A stretch of DNA of 39,537 bases, from contig CBFIAS010000019.1 of the NCBI GenBank assembly GCA_965660635.1, positions 1-39,537 of the forward strand. Direction: 5' to 3'. A program made the translations under genes and the position numbers. Shown here one piece after another: positions 10,221 through 19,294 of this stretch (position 1 is its first letter; every line of letters begins with the position of its first letter). This DNA is from UBA7374 sp965660635 (lineage in GTDB: Bacteria; Verrucomicrobiota; Verrucomicrobiia; Opitutales; Coraliomargaritaceae). The notes below the pieces were generated by a model. That model was not told the origin of the DNA and did no database searches. It saw nothing but the letters and a program-made list of their open reading frames with translations.

Positions 10221-10353
10221 GAGCACGACGTACTTTTTTCAATCAGGTACGCAAAAAAAGCTCATCGTCGATTTCCGGGATCTGGGCAGGTGCATACCCA
10301 GGCGCGTTCTGTTTTTTGCCCGCGAAGTACCGCTAAGTCAGGATGACTGGAGT

Positions 10354-10380
10354 GGAATAAGGAAAGAAGGAAGGCAGGAA
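10354..10380 (-). repeat. dispersed repeat module, inverted copy of 5727-5746
   Basis: The reverse complement reads TTCCTGCCTTCCTT, then an extra CTTTCCTT, then ATTCC. This matches the module at 5727-5746 apart from the 8-base duplication. Confidence 0.5.
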
Positions 10381-10568
10381 TATGGAACTGCCGGGAGCGC
10401 ACTGCATCTGTGCAGGGGGAGTATGGAAAAATAATTGGTGGCAGAATAATTCAGGATGTATCACAAGACGGGAAAGACAAAAACGGACAACTGGAATCAT
10501 GCCCGATTTTCATAATAGATCCCTTCGTTTCTATCCGTGAGGTTCTTTCGAAGTTCGACGTTCATTCC

Positions 10569-10613
10569 GTGCTCCGTGTGAGAATCCACAGATTCACAAA
10601 TGAGCGCAGATCA
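10569..10613 (+). repeat. right arm of a diverged inverted repeat
   Basis: This is the partner of the arm at 10174-10220. The word GTGCT(T/C)CGTGTGAGAATCCA also occurs at 36532-36551, just before the second hexamer block of the tandem array, linking the two repeat islands. Confidence 0.65.
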
Positions 10614-10734
10614 TAGGACTTTGGCCACGGATCAGCGAATCATTTTTTATAATGTATCGCTCATCGTCAGCGTAAGATTCTTTCCTGAACTTACCGTTCG
10701 ACGTTTGATGTTCGATGTTCGGCGTTCAAGGTTT

Positions 10735-10826
10735 CCTTCGCACTCCGCTTCGCGGATCTTCGCGGGAAGAATTTTTACCAACTTGTACAGGTGCTTGCTT
10801 CGGGAACTCCCCGGAAAATGACGATG
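10735..10826. repeat. dispersed repeat module, copy 2 (CGCGGATCTTCG...CCCGGAAA)
   Basis: Second copy of the module at 5761-5840, in the same orientation, with matching ends (CCTTCG at the left, CCCGGAAAATGACGATG at the right) and a diverged centre. Just upstream, 10632-10730 resembles the 36801-36890 module (CGAATCATTTTTTAT, GATTCTTTCC, GTTCGA tandem), which makes this a third, more diverged copy of that family. Confidence 0.6.
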
Positions 10827-10835
10827 AACCAACAA

Positions 10836-10859
10836 AAAGCCCGCCATGCGGCGGGCTTT
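10836..10859 (-). terminator. rho-independent terminator of the FKBP gene
   Basis: A perfect 10-bp stem AAAGCCCGCC/GGCGGGCTTT (10836-10845 with 10850-10859) surrounds the loop ATGC. On the minus strand it is followed by a T-run (TTTTTG), 23 bases past the stop codon of the gene ending at 10883. It is the clearest intrinsic terminator in the window. Confidence 0.9.
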
Positions 10860-10882
10860 GAAAAGACCTCTGGTAATGAGAG

Positions 10883-11626
10883 CTACTCGGGCTGGCCGGG
10901 GTTCACCTCGATCAGTTCGCACTCGAAGACCAGTGTGTCGCCCGGCTGGATCGCCCCGCCCGGACGCGGGCTGTTGCCGTAGCCTAGCTCGCTCGGGATG
11001 TAGAGCAGGATCTTGCCGCCCGCCCCGACCTTGGTAAGCCCCTCGCCGAAGCCCGGCACCACCCCGCTCAGCGGGAAAGTTGCCGGCTCGCCCCGGTCGT
11101 AGGAGCTGTCAAATTGCGTGCCGTCAATCCGGGTGCCCTTGTAGTGCACCAGCACGGTGTCCTGCAGGGTTGGCATCTGCTCCGCGTCGCCCGGCTCCAG
11201 CACCTTGTAGTGCAGGCCCGATTCCGCCGCCTGAACTGCCTCGTCCTCTGCCTTGAGCTTCTCGATGTAGGCCTTGCCCGCCGCGATGTTGTCCGCTGCC
11301 GCAGCATTTGCCGCTGCCGCCTGCTCCGCTTGAGCGGCCTGCACGCGCTCCTGGATGAAGCCCTGGAAGGCGTCGCTTTGTACCAGCGTCATCATTTCCG
11401 GGATCGGCTCCGAATCACCCAGCGCACGGGTGATGCCACGGTTGATCGCCGGAGCGTCCTCCGCAGTAAATCCAAGGTTGGCCAGGCCCATTTGAAAGGC
11501 GCTGAAATAGCCGAAGGCCTCCATCATTTCCTCCTGACTGGGAGCCGGGGCATCCTCAGCCTGCAGGGTGAAGGGGAAGAGAGCAGCCAGCAGGCCACAG
11601 AAGAGAAAACAGGATTTTTTTAACAT
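10883..11626 (-). CDS. exported FKBP-type peptidyl-prolyl isomerase (FkpA/Mip-like)
   Basis: A 247-aa envelope folding factor. Residues 1-23 are a signal peptide (MLKKSCFLFCGLLAALFPFTLQAED). A helical N-terminal region (about 25-110), probably for dimerisation, leads into an Ala/Gln-rich helix (QAAQAEQAAAANAAAAD). The FKBP catalytic domain is at about 150-247: VLVHYKGTRIDGTQFDSSYDR, FPLSGVVPGFGEGL, GGKILLYIPSELGYG and a terminal LVFECELIEV strand. The conserved Tyr, Phe, Asp, Val-Ile-like, Ile/Tyr pocket residues are present. I chose the ATG at 11626 because it begins a clean signal peptide; the frame stays open upstream to 11776. It is monocistronic, with its own terminator. Confidence 0.92.
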   Translation of the reverse strand: MLKKSCFLFCGLLAALFPFTLQAEDAPAPSQEEMMEAFGYFSAFQMGLANLGFTAEDAPAINRGITRALGDSEPIPEMMTLVQSDAFQGFIQERVQAAQAEQAAAANAAAADNIAAGKAYIEKLKAEDEAVQAAESGLHYKVLEPGDAEQMPTLQDTVLVHYKGTRIDGTQFDSSYDRGEPATFPLSGVVPGFGEGLTKVGAGGKILLYIPSELGYGNSPRPGGAIQPGDTLVFECELIEVNPGQPE

Positions 11627-11883
11627 GTTTGTATGGATTGGAGTGTAAAGAATCCGGATCGCATCCCAGACGCGTCCCGGCGTCAACCCTGCAAGTCGCC
11701 TGCAGTGAGGAAAAGTTCCGGCCCTTTGAAAGGAAGTTGTATTTTTTGACACGGTGAAGCAGGGTTTGAGGTGCAATCCGACGACTTCATCGATCGTCGA
11801 GATAAACGGCCATAGTATATTAGCGGTCTGGACCTGTGTCAGGCGCCATAGTTATACCCGACTAATATGAGAGTGCTAATGGA
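11627..11883. other. non-coding gap upstream of the FKBP gene
   Basis: These 257 bases separate the FKBP start from the stop of the large secreted-protein gene (both minus strand), so they hold the FKBP promoter and the terminator of the upstream gene. I see no strong hairpin or consensus promoter. Confidence 0.4.
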
Positions 11884-14800
11884 CTACTCGAACCCTACGG
11901 AAACGCGATAGAACGCCTTTTGCTCTGGAGGTACAGGGTCTAAAAAGAGAATCGCCTCATTATCCGGGAGGGAGCGCTCGCTTCTGTCGATGATCGACCA
12001 GGAATCCGGCTCCAGGGTGGTGGAGCGCCACAATGTATAGGCACGCCCGGATCGGCCCGGAAAGGAAAGTGCCTTTCCGGACAGCTCGCTGGAATTGAAC
12101 GACAGGTGCCCCGGTGAACTGGACGCCTCATTCGGATCGCTTCCGAAGAGGACTTCGTGAAGGTTGTCATAGCCATCGGAATCGCTGTCGATTGCGGCAT
12201 CGGCTTGGGAGTTATGATCGAAGCCGTGCTGAATTTCGTATGCGTCCGGCATGCCGTCATTATCATCGTCCGGATCGGTGATGTCCGGATAGTTGTCGCC
12301 GTCTGAATCGACGAAGAGGGCCCCGGTATTTTCCGCCAGGCAAATGGTATCAATTGTTGATGTTTCATTGTTGTGCCGGTTGAGCCGGAGTCCGTCAAAG
12401 GTCACCGTTTCGTTCAGGGTGACGGAGACCTTGTGGGGGTAGGTTAAACGGTTCTCCGGAGCGGGGGAGTCGCTCGCTTCGGCTCCGTATAGAGTGGCCT
12501 CGACGGCACCGTCACTGTTGGATCGTAAGTGGAGTGCAAAATGCCAGACGCCTACAGTACCTTCTGTAGGCCCAATATCGTCGCTTAGATCCTGCCACCC
12601 GGAATCTCCCAATTCAAAGCCGAGCGATCCGTTTATTTTCTTCCCGATATAGCCGATCCGGGTCGAGCCGTTCATGATTTCCAGCCTTACAGAGTGTCCG
12701 ATTTTGACCGGCTCCCCAATACGCATGACGGTACTCAACAATACATCGGATGAACCATCGGTTCCGTTGCCGGTGGTCACTGCCGATTGAAAGGCCCGGC
12801 TGAGACTGGTCCCCTGATTGCCGATTCGTGCTTCCAGTCCGGCAGCGCCGTCATTCCCTGCAGAAGCGAACACCCAACTCGAATCACCTTCCCAGGGACT
12901 GTCCCAACCGATTCCGCCATTGCTTCCGGCGATGGGTTGTTCCGCAGTACCCGCATCGAAGTCTTCTTTAACCAGAAGTTGTAAACCCGGCACGATGATA
13001 ACTTCCGCCCGATTGCGCCAACTCGAGAACTTTTCCAGGTCCGCATCGACTGCCAACCGGTAGGACGTCGCGGGGGTGTCCGGCAGGTCAGTTGCCAGAG
13101 TCAGTGAGCCATTCGTCCGATCGATTGCAAATAAAGCATCTTCATTACCCGAAGCAATGGCGTAGGCATTGGAAGCACCCGCCGGGTTGTGCAGGCTCAC
13201 GCGTCCAGCCGGATCTCCTGGATCTGCATTCGGGTCCAGATCCGTCAGGCGAACCGGTACCCAGTGGCCGGTCTCGCGACTCCAGTATCTTCCCTGCCCC
13301 CCCGCTTCGACCAGAATACGGCAGAATCCTTCAGCGGGCAGGTCTCTGGCGGGAAGAGCGACTGCATAGGAACCGTCATCGAAAAAACCCAGACTGCTAA
13401 CGGAATCCCATTCATCGGGAAAAGCTCCGTTCTCGTAGAGCAGAGTCAGGCCATCCTCATCCCCATGAAAGAGTTTGACTTCGGCGGGAGCGTCCAATCC
13501 GTCCAGAGTGAACCCGACCTTCAATTCCCCATCGAATGTACGCATGGCCCGGTCCAAGACTACAGTCACGGGTATCGTCTCGAGTGCAGCGAGTTTGCCC
13601 TCATCCATGTAAGCGGGCAGGTTGGTCACAGGGCTGATCTGTCGCTGTATGGAACTCTGCAACCACTGGCGCTGGACAATGCCACCCATTTGCATGCGCA
13701 GCCATCCGTCTGCAGTGGTGGACCAGTCCTTGGAGCGTATGTTTGAGGTTTGGACATTGGCTGCCTGAAGAAGATCAATCGCGTGCCAATTACCTGCGCT
13801 ATCTTTCATCCATCCACGATAATCGAGGATGCGCTTGACCTGTGCGGTTCGTTGACGGGTAACCCCTCCGGGTACTTCAACAAACGCGTTGGGTGGGGCA
13901 AAGCCATCTCCCTCGGAGGCCAGTTCAGCATCATCGATATAATCGCGTCCGGCTGCGTAGAACTTCCACTCGCTGAGGATTTCGTCCCAGTAGTAACCGA
14001 CATAAGTCCGGTAACGGTAGTGGTCGTCGGTTACATGAGACTCCATCCGGAGCGCAAGGACCAGACTGTCAATACTTCGCCCTTCAAGGGGGTTTCCGTT
14101 TCTTGGCTTAACGCCGGACCCTTCGTGCCCGTATCCGTCAAAGATTTGATCGCCATTGCCGAGTGCCAGAAGATGGCTTCGCTCGGGAACCGGTGGCTGG
14201 GATTCGTTGGCACCGTATGACCACATGGAGAAATTGGCTGCATCCGGGACAAAAAAATCATGGTCGCCCCGGTCACTCGTCGCAGGGGGTGCGTAAGTGA
14301 CCCCATAATAGCCGAATTTGGTGGTAACCGGTGCATAGAAACTGAAAACGTCATCGGCTGAAAAATCAGGGCGCATTTCCACGATATAGAGGCTGTGTCC
14401 CAGGCCCGAGTCATTGAGTGTACTGCTTCTTAGACTGCCGTGTGCGGCATATGGTCTCCATCGCGCACGCAGGAGATAGGCATCTTCCAAGGCTTCACCC
14501 GTCATTTCAACTTTGTGGATTTCACCAGTTTCCGCGTTGCCATGGAGATCCAGCAGTTCGATTTCGAGATTTTGGATGGCTGTTTCGGAGACACCTGCTT
14601 CGGTAATATCGGCGGCAAGATCCCACGGCTGCGCGGTCGTTCCGTCGGAAGCAACCGTAACCACGGTTTGTTCCAGATCTCCCAAGCGGACGATGAGTTC
14701 GGTTCCGGCATTTTCCGTCTCCAGGAATACGTTGACTGAAACAGGACCGGTCTTTGTTGGCATGAGCGGCCAAATGATTTTTTGTCCGGTTTGTTTGATG

Positions 14801-15141
14801 GAACCAATCGTTGCAAAGGTTTTGTTTGAGTTGAATTCAGCCCCGGGAATGGAAGAAGCGGTGGAGCCGGTTAGCTCTGGCCCTTTAGGGTAAAAGAAGC
14901 AGGAATCAGGCGTTAGGATAAAGCGGTTTTCCTGCGCCTTTTGTGCCGTCACTAGATCTCTGTACTCAGCAGTCGTTTGCAGGATGACTTCTTCAACCGG
15001 CGAATCCAATTGGCTCAGCGCGAAAGTAAAGGAGGCCCCAAAAAGCTGGGCCAGGCAAGGCACGAGAAGAAAAGTACGATGGATAAATACTTCTGTATGT
15101 CTTTTGAAGAGAATTCGGCAAAAGCAGAGCTGAGAGATCAT
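11884..15141 (-). CDS. large secreted multidomain protein with TSP3-type Ca-binding repeats
   Basis: A 1085-aa exported protein with a signal peptide within residues 1-42. Residues about 75-215 form a beta-rich carbohydrate-module-like region. Residues about 215-500 are Trp/Tyr-rich (FGYYGVTYAPPATSDRGDHD) and resemble the uncharacterised DUF3472 group; I hold this weakly. A cadherin-like strand block follows at about 650-710 (AIASGNEDALFAIDR), then a LamG/jelly-roll-like region (about 720-935). Residues about 944-1005 have Asp-rich thrombospondin type 3 / EF-hand-like motifs (DSDGDNYPD, DPDDDNDGMPD, DSDSDGYDN). The last 75 residues form an 'FYRV' module shared with the GDSL protein at 33800-34864. 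Probably an extracellular polysaccharide-binding or -degrading protein; no catalytic residues are assignable. Its GC content is lower than its neighbours. Confidence 0.7.
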   Translation of the reverse strand: MISQLCFCRILFKRHTEVFIHRTFLLVPCLAQLFGASFTFALSQLDSPVEEVILQTTAEYRDLVTAQKAQENRFILTPDSCFFYPKGPELTGSTASSIPGAEFNSNKTFATIGSIKQTGQKIIWPLMPTKTGPVSVNVFLETENAGTELIVRLGDLEQTVVTVASDGTTAQPWDLAADITEAGVSETAIQNLEIELLDLHGNAETGEIHKVEMTGEALEDAYLLRARWRPYAAHGSLRSSTLNDSGLGHSLYIVEMRPDFSADDVFSFYAPVTTKFGYYGVTYAPPATSDRGDHDFFVPDAANFSMWSYGANESQPPVPERSHLLALGNGDQIFDGYGHEGSGVKPRNGNPLEGRSIDSLVLALRMESHVTDDHYRYRTYVGYYWDEILSEWKFYAAGRDYIDDAELASEGDGFAPPNAFVEVPGGVTRQRTAQVKRILDYRGWMKDSAGNWHAIDLLQAANVQTSNIRSKDWSTTADGWLRMQMGGIVQRQWLQSSIQRQISPVTNLPAYMDEGKLAALETIPVTVVLDRAMRTFDGELKVGFTLDGLDAPAEVKLFHGDEDGLTLLYENGAFPDEWDSVSSLGFFDDGSYAVALPARDLPAEGFCRILVEAGGQGRYWSRETGHWVPVRLTDLDPNADPGDPAGRVSLHNPAGASNAYAIASGNEDALFAIDRTNGSLTLATDLPDTPATSYRLAVDADLEKFSSWRNRAEVIIVPGLQLLVKEDFDAGTAEQPIAGSNGGIGWDSPWEGDSSWVFASAGNDGAAGLEARIGNQGTSLSRAFQSAVTTGNGTDGSSDVLLSTVMRIGEPVKIGHSVRLEIMNGSTRIGYIGKKINGSLGFELGDSGWQDLSDDIGPTEGTVGVWHFALHLRSNSDGAVEATLYGAEASDSPAPENRLTYPHKVSVTLNETVTFDGLRLNRHNNETSTIDTICLAENTGALFVDSDGDNYPDITDPDDDNDGMPDAYEIQHGFDHNSQADAAIDSDSDGYDNLHEVLFGSDPNEASSSPGHLSFNSSELSGKALSFPGRSGRAYTLWRSTTLEPDSWSIIDRSERSLPDNEAILFLDPVPPEQKAFYRVSVGFE

Positions 15142-15434
15142 CCGTTAATAATATTAAAGTAGATGAGCGTTAATTCTCTCTAACCATTTATATGTAATAC
15201 ACATAATTAATAGTAATTTAGAAGTCCTTTGGAATTTTGGAGCCTCACACAAAAGGAATGTTTTATTACTATATGGTAGTTAAGCTAAAATCCATATAAA
15301 TGAGCTACTTGTCAACTGACAGCTACTTCTCCTGATTGAACTGAAAAAACCTGCGACCCGAGAAAAACGCAGTCAACTGGTCTTCAGTGAACCCCTTCCC
15401 GGTTCCTGGGTTTCTCAGCTCTTGATTCACCGCC
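15142..15434. other. AT-rich gap between two minus-strand genes
   Basis: These 293 bases are strikingly AT-rich (15150-15300), consistent with a promoter region for the large secreted protein. At 15303-15328 an AGCTACTT direct repeat flanks the dyad TGTCA-AC-TGACA (15310-15321), a possible protein-binding site. The open frame reading into 15323 on the minus strand has no recognisable product. Confidence 0.4.
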
Positions 15435-16271
15435 TCAACGAACCGCGACCGCCTCGCGCATGGGGGCGGCCTGCTCCAGGAGCTGGGGATGGACGGGGGG
15501 GACGGCAGCAACCACACCGAGGCTGTGGAAGATGTCGAGTTCCCTTCCGTCAAAGTCGCTCAAGACCGCGCCAGCCTCCTCCGCGATGAGGCTCCCGGCA
15601 GCATAGTCCCAGGGCCGGAGAGCCATCTCATAGTAGCCGGTGAAACGCCCGTCAGCCAGAAAGCAGAAGTCGAGGGCGGCAGCACCGAGGCGGCGGACGC
15701 CTCCGGCAGTGCGCAGCATGTTGGCCAGGGCGCGGCTGATCGGCTCGGCGCGCTTGGCCCGGTCGTAGGGAAACCCGGTGCCGACAATGCCCTGCCCGAT
15801 CCCGGTCTTGTCGTTGATCCGCACGGGCTGTCCGTTGCAAGTGGCGCCGCCGCCCCGGATGGCGCGGTAGCGAAGGCCGAGGCCGGGAGCGGAGACGATG
15901 CCGCCGACGCGCTCCTCCCCGTGGAGCAGGCCGATCGAACTGTTCCAAACAGGGATGCGATGGGCATAGTTGCTGGTACCGTCGATCGGATCCAGCACCC
16001 AGCGAAAGGCGTCGCAGCGGGCGGCTTCCTCCGCAGTTGCACCGCCCTCCTCAGTGACAATGCCGTCTTCCGGAAAGTGTTGGCGAATGCACTCGATCAG
16101 TCGCTTCTCTGCGGCCAGATCGGCCTCAGTGAGGAGGTCGAAGGAATTGATTTTGGCCGAGATGCCAAGGTCGCCCCCCTGCATGTCGAGCAGTGTTTTC
16201 TCCAGGTCAGGCAGCATCGCCTCGATGCACTCGATGCGTTGCTCAACGGCACTTTGCATGGCTGCTTCCAT
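15435..16271 (-). CDS. inositol monophosphatase family protein (SuhB-like)
   Basis: A 278-aa Mg-dependent phosphatase of the inositol monophosphatase/CysQ/FBPase-like superfamily. Metal and phosphate residues are visible: an acidic TEEGG (Glu of motif 1) near residue 73, the signature DPIDGTSNYAH at about 93-103, and RPWDYAAGSLIAEEAG at about 218-233 (family WD.AAG). Specificity is not decidable: inositol-1-phosphate, PAP (3'-phosphoadenosine 5'-phosphate) or a sugar phosphate are all possible. The start at 16271 gives MEAAMQSAVEQRI; Met5 is an alternative. It lies 101 bases downstream of the adenosyltransferase-like gene on the same strand and may be co-transcribed. Confidence 0.9.
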   Translation of the reverse strand: MEAAMQSAVEQRIECIEAMLPDLEKTLLDMQGGDLGISAKINSFDLLTEADLAAEKRLIECIRQHFPEDGIVTEEGGATAEEAARCDAFRWVLDPIDGTSNYAHRIPVWNSSIGLLHGEERVGGIVSAPGLGLRYRAIRGGGATCNGQPVRINDKTGIGQGIVGTGFPYDRAKRAEPISRALANMLRTAGGVRRLGAAALDFCFLADGRFTGYYEMALRPWDYAAGSLIAEEAGAVLSDFDGRELDIFHSLGVVAAVPPVHPQLLEQAAPMREAVAVR

Positions 16272-16372
16272 GGGGGGAAGTAGTCAACTAGCCAGACCCA
16301 TCTGGCAAGGCACAAATCCCCAGCGGAATCAAACAGGAGTAAAATGCCACCTCCTGTCTCCGCCGTCCTGGA

Positions 16373-16927
16373 TTATTCTGCAGTCCCCCCGCGTCCGTAA
16401 CTACGGCTAACAAAGGGAACCTCCTCCACGCCATGGGCCTGGTTGACCACGAGAGTGAGGACAAAGAAATAGTTGCAGAGGAGGTTGCCGAAACGGAAGA
16501 GAGGCTCGGGCACTTCAATGGATTCCTCGACCTGCAGGCCAAGCAGGAGCCGGAGGACGCGCTTGGCGTCGGAACTGGCCCGGTTGAGTTGGGGCACGGG
16601 CACTGGGCCGCGGGGCAGGACAAATCCATGCAAGCGGTCGGCAGTGGCCTCCTTGTGGGCGCGGTAGCAGGCGAGCAGCCACTGGTGGTCTTCCTCCGAG
16701 ACGGCGCAACGCCCGCGGACGGAGCCGTTGAGATGGTAGAGCATGGGCTGGAGCCTCTCCAGTTCGGGGCGCAGATGAGCCACGGCGTCGGGCAACTGGG
16801 CGAGGATCCCGCCGACTTGGCGGCAGAGATCATCCGTTAATATCTCGAAGTCGCAGAGCCGGGACGCTTCATAGATGAACGGATAGCAAATCTCATCGCG
16901 GTTGGAACTGTGTCTGGGTGCTTTCAT
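16373..16927 (-). CDS. cobalamin adenosyltransferase-like protein (degenerate PduO fold)
   Basis: A 184-aa helical protein. The segment GFVLPRGPVPVPQLNRASSDAKRVLRLL matches, in spacing and character, the PduO-type ATP:cob(I)alamin adenosyltransferase core (FILPGG...A.LH.AR...RRAER), and PLFRFGNLLCNYFFVLTLVVNQ matches the helix with 'NRLSD.LFV.AR..N'. However, the N-terminal nucleotide motif (TGDDG...) is missing, and the catalytic Arg positions are only partly conserved. The N-terminus instead reads EICYPFIYEASRLCDFEI. It may bind corrinoid without catalysis, or do something else. The ATG at 16927 avoids an odd Cys-rich upstream extension. It is divergent from the BtuF-like gene, 95 bases away, which suggests a link to corrinoid handling. 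Confidence 0.55.
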   Translation of the reverse strand: MKAPRHSSNRDEICYPFIYEASRLCDFEILTDDLCRQVGGILAQLPDAVAHLRPELERLQPMLYHLNGSVRGRCAVSEEDHQWLLACYRAHKEATADRLHGFVLPRGPVPVPQLNRASSDAKRVLRLLLGLQVEESIEVPEPLFRFGNLLCNYFFVLTLVVNQAHGVEEVPFVSRSYGRGGTAE

Positions 16928-17022
16928 AATGATGGAACCTAGGCAGCAGGCGGGTAACCAACAATCGCAATCCACCAAATCAAAGCTTGGACTTGGAAGG
17001 GAATGCACGCTTTGCTGGCGGC

Positions 17023-18123
17023 ATGCGGTTTTTCAACGGAATACTCGGTTGCCTGCTCGTCGCCGGACTGGCTCCGGCAGAAGACGTCAACCGCTACGCG
17101 GAAAACTTCACCATCGAGGCGGCGGGCACGCACCAGTTGCTGACCATCCGCAATCCACTTGCCGGAAGCGGAGCGGAGCGGAGCTTCGCCCTGGTCCCGC
17201 GGGATGCTCCGCTACCGGACCTGCCGCCGGGCCTGCCCCTGCTCCGCGTGCCGCTCGAGCGGGTCGTGGCTCTGGAGACCGTGCCGCTCGGCTACCTCGA
17301 CGCGCTCGACGCACTCGACTGCCTCGCCGGGGTCGGCTCGGCCCAGTACATTTCTAACCAGCAGGTGCGGGCGTCCTTGGGCGATGGATCCATCCAGGCC
17401 GTGCCCTCCGGCCCCGGGCTGGACGCCGAGGCCGTCCTTCTTCTCCGGCCCGGACTCATCCTCGTCAGCGCAAGCAACGATCCGGCCTCGGGCCTCCCCG
17501 GGGCACTCCTCCGCGCCAGCCCCGCGATACTTCCCACCACCGGCTACCTTGAGCCCCATCCGCTCGGTCGCGCCGAGTGGCTCAAAGTCTTCGCCGCCCT
17601 GCTGGGCAAGGAGGCCGCAGCAGAACACATCTTCAACGAGACCGCCGACCGCTACGAGGCACTAGCCGAATCGGTACGCGATGTGGCGCAACGCCCGAGC
17701 GTCTTCTGCCAGGCACCCTTCGCCGGAGTCTGGCACATGCCCGGCGGCAAGAGCCACACCGCACGCCTCATCGCTGACGCCGGAGGCGGCTACCTCTGGG
17801 CCAACGACCCCGGCCCGGCAGGCATCCCCCTCGACCTTGAACGCGTTTTCCTCCGCGCCTCTGGTGCCGGCATCTGGCTCCAGCCTGGCATGCACCGCTC
17901 CCTGGAAAGCCTGCTCCAAGCCGACCCGCGCTTCCGCCGCTTCGAGGCAGTGTCCGCCGGGCATGTCTTCAACAACACCAGGCAAGCCAACCCGCAAGGC
18001 GGCAACCCCATCCACGAGGACGCCCTCGTCCGGCCCGACGCCGTCTTGGCCGACCTGATATACATTCTTCATCCTGCCCGCCTGCCCCAGCACAAACTCC
18101 TCTACTACGAGCGCTTGCCCTGA
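17023..18123 (+). CDS. ABC transporter periplasmic binding protein, BtuF/iron-chelate type
   Basis: A 366-aa solute-binding protein of the TroA/BtuF (cluster A-II) class. The signal peptide is at residues about 1-19 (MRFFNGILGCLLVAGLAPAE). RYAENFTIE begins the mature domain. A helix-rich lobe contains RVVALETVPLGYLDALDALD and GVGSAQYISNQQVRASLGDG, followed by 'PDLIL..'-like LLLRPGLILVSAS. The second lobe has GKSHTARLIADAGGGYLW, and the protein ends near DLIYILHP. This pattern fits binding proteins annotated as either cobalamin or ferric-chelate carriers; the sequence does not decide. The ATG at 17023 is preferred, though the frame is open upstream with TTG codons. It is the first gene of a binding protein-permease-ATPase set. 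Confidence 0.8.
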   Translation: MRFFNGILGCLLVAGLAPAEDVNRYAENFTIEAAGTHQLLTIRNPLAGSGAERSFALVPRDAPLPDLPPGLPLLRVPLERVVALETVPLGYLDALDALDCLAGVGSAQYISNQQVRASLGDGSIQAVPSGPGLDAEAVLLLRPGLILVSASNDPASGLPGALLRASPAILPTTGYLEPHPLGRAEWLKVFAALLGKEAAAEHIFNETADRYEALAESVRDVAQRPSVFCQAPFAGVWHMPGGKSHTARLIADAGGGYLWANDPGPAGIPLDLERVFLRASGAGIWLQPGMHRSLESLLQADPRFRRFEAVSAGHVFNNTRQANPQGGNPIHEDALVRPDAVLADLIYILHPARLPQHKLLYYERLP

Positions 18124-18165
18124 GCTTTAGCATCGCTTCCATGTATCGAGCCATTCATCTTTCCT

Positions 18166-18188
18166 ACTGGTCACAATTTGTGACTGGT
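18166..18188. promoter_or_regulatory. palindromic candidate operator/attenuator between btuF-like and btuC-like genes
   Basis: A perfect dyad GTCACAA-T-TTGTGAC (18170-18184) is bracketed by direct repeats ACTGGT (18166-18171 and 18183-18188). It lies in the 125-bp gap between binding-protein and permease genes, where operon members are normally closer. With G-U pairs the stem could extend to 11 bp in RNA. A regulator site or RNA processing/stability hairpin is possible; the role is unproven. Confidence 0.4.
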
Positions 18189-18248
18189 TCCGGCCAAGCG
18201 CCGCATCGGCTTCCCCACCGAGGATAACCCGACCGGCGAATCCAGATC

Positions 18249-19294
18249 TTGAACGACTGCACGAACAGACGAACCCGCCTTCTCTTCCTTGCCCTGATCG
18301 CCGGCATCCTGGCCTCTGCGCTGGCCAGTGCCTGCATGGGAGCAGCCAGCTTCTCGCCCGGGCGCCTCGTCTCCCTGCTCCTGCATCCGGAAGAGGCTGA
18401 TCCCGTGCTGCGCTCCATCCTCATCGATTTCCGGCTGCCCCGCATCCTCACTGCCCTCCTCGCCGGAGCGGCCCTGGGCGCGGCGGGCTTGATCATGCAG
18501 ACTGTCTTCCGCAACCCATTGGCCGATCCCTTCGTCCTCGGGGTCAACTCCGGGGCCAGCCTAGGCGTCGCGCTGGTCGTGCTGGTCGCCGCTCCGGCGG
18601 GCGGAGGTCTGGTCGCCGCGCTCGGCGGAAGCGGGCAACTCGCCATCGTGACTGCCGCCAGCATGGGAGCCGGAGCGACGCTCTTTCTCGTGCTGGCCCT
18701 CTCCCGACGGGTCGATGTGCTCTCTGTCCTGGTCATCGGCCTGATGATCAGCTACGCGATCGGCGCGCTGGTCAGCCTCCTCATGTTCTTCAGCATGGCC
18801 GAGCGGCTGCAGTCCTTCATAAACTGGTCCTTCGGCGACTACGGCGGCACTGGCTGGAGCCAGTTGCAAATCTTCGCCCCGGCTGTCGGCGGCGGGCTGC
18901 TCGCCGCTTGCCTCCTGGCCAAGCCGCTCGACGCCCTGCTCGTCGGCGAGGAATACGCCGCCAGCATTGGCACCCGCGTCCGGCCGGCACGCTTTCTCCT
19001 CCTCGCCGCAGCCTCTCTCCTGGCCGGAACCGTCACCGGGTTCTGCGGGCCGATCGGCTTCCTCGGAGTCGCCGCGCCGCACCTCGCCCGCGCCCTTCTC
19101 CGGAGCAGCCGGCACGCCGTCCTGCTCCCCGCATCACTCCTCACCGGCGCCCTACTCTCCCTCCTCGCCGATCTCGCAGCCCGCGCCCCCGGCCTCGGCT
19201 TCAGCCTCCCGCTCAACGCCCTTACCGCCCTGATTGGCGCGCCCGTGATCATTGCCGTTCTCATCCGCCAGCGCGATTGGAAGCGCCTCTTCTC

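Larger units (their letters stand above)
9970..10835. other. 866-bp non-coding repeat island
   Basis: There is no plausible protein or RNA gene between the lectin gene and the FKBP terminator. Short frames exist in all phases but have no recognisable product or ribosome site. The stretch is a mosaic of short modules, several of which recur inverted inside the island or elsewhere in the window (entries at 10073, 10174, 10354, 10569 and 10735). Confidence 0.7.

Noticed and set aside
15323..15553. 76-residue minus-strand frame after the phosphatase stop
   Set aside because: Most of it overlaps the phosphatase gene in another frame. The remaining C-terminal 35 residues resemble nothing I recognise and no start fits.
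16928..17022. Cobalamin riboswitch upstream of the BtuF-like gene
   Set aside because: The gap is only 95 bases and I see no B12-box-like motif; the 22324-22483 gap upstream of the receptor has none either.
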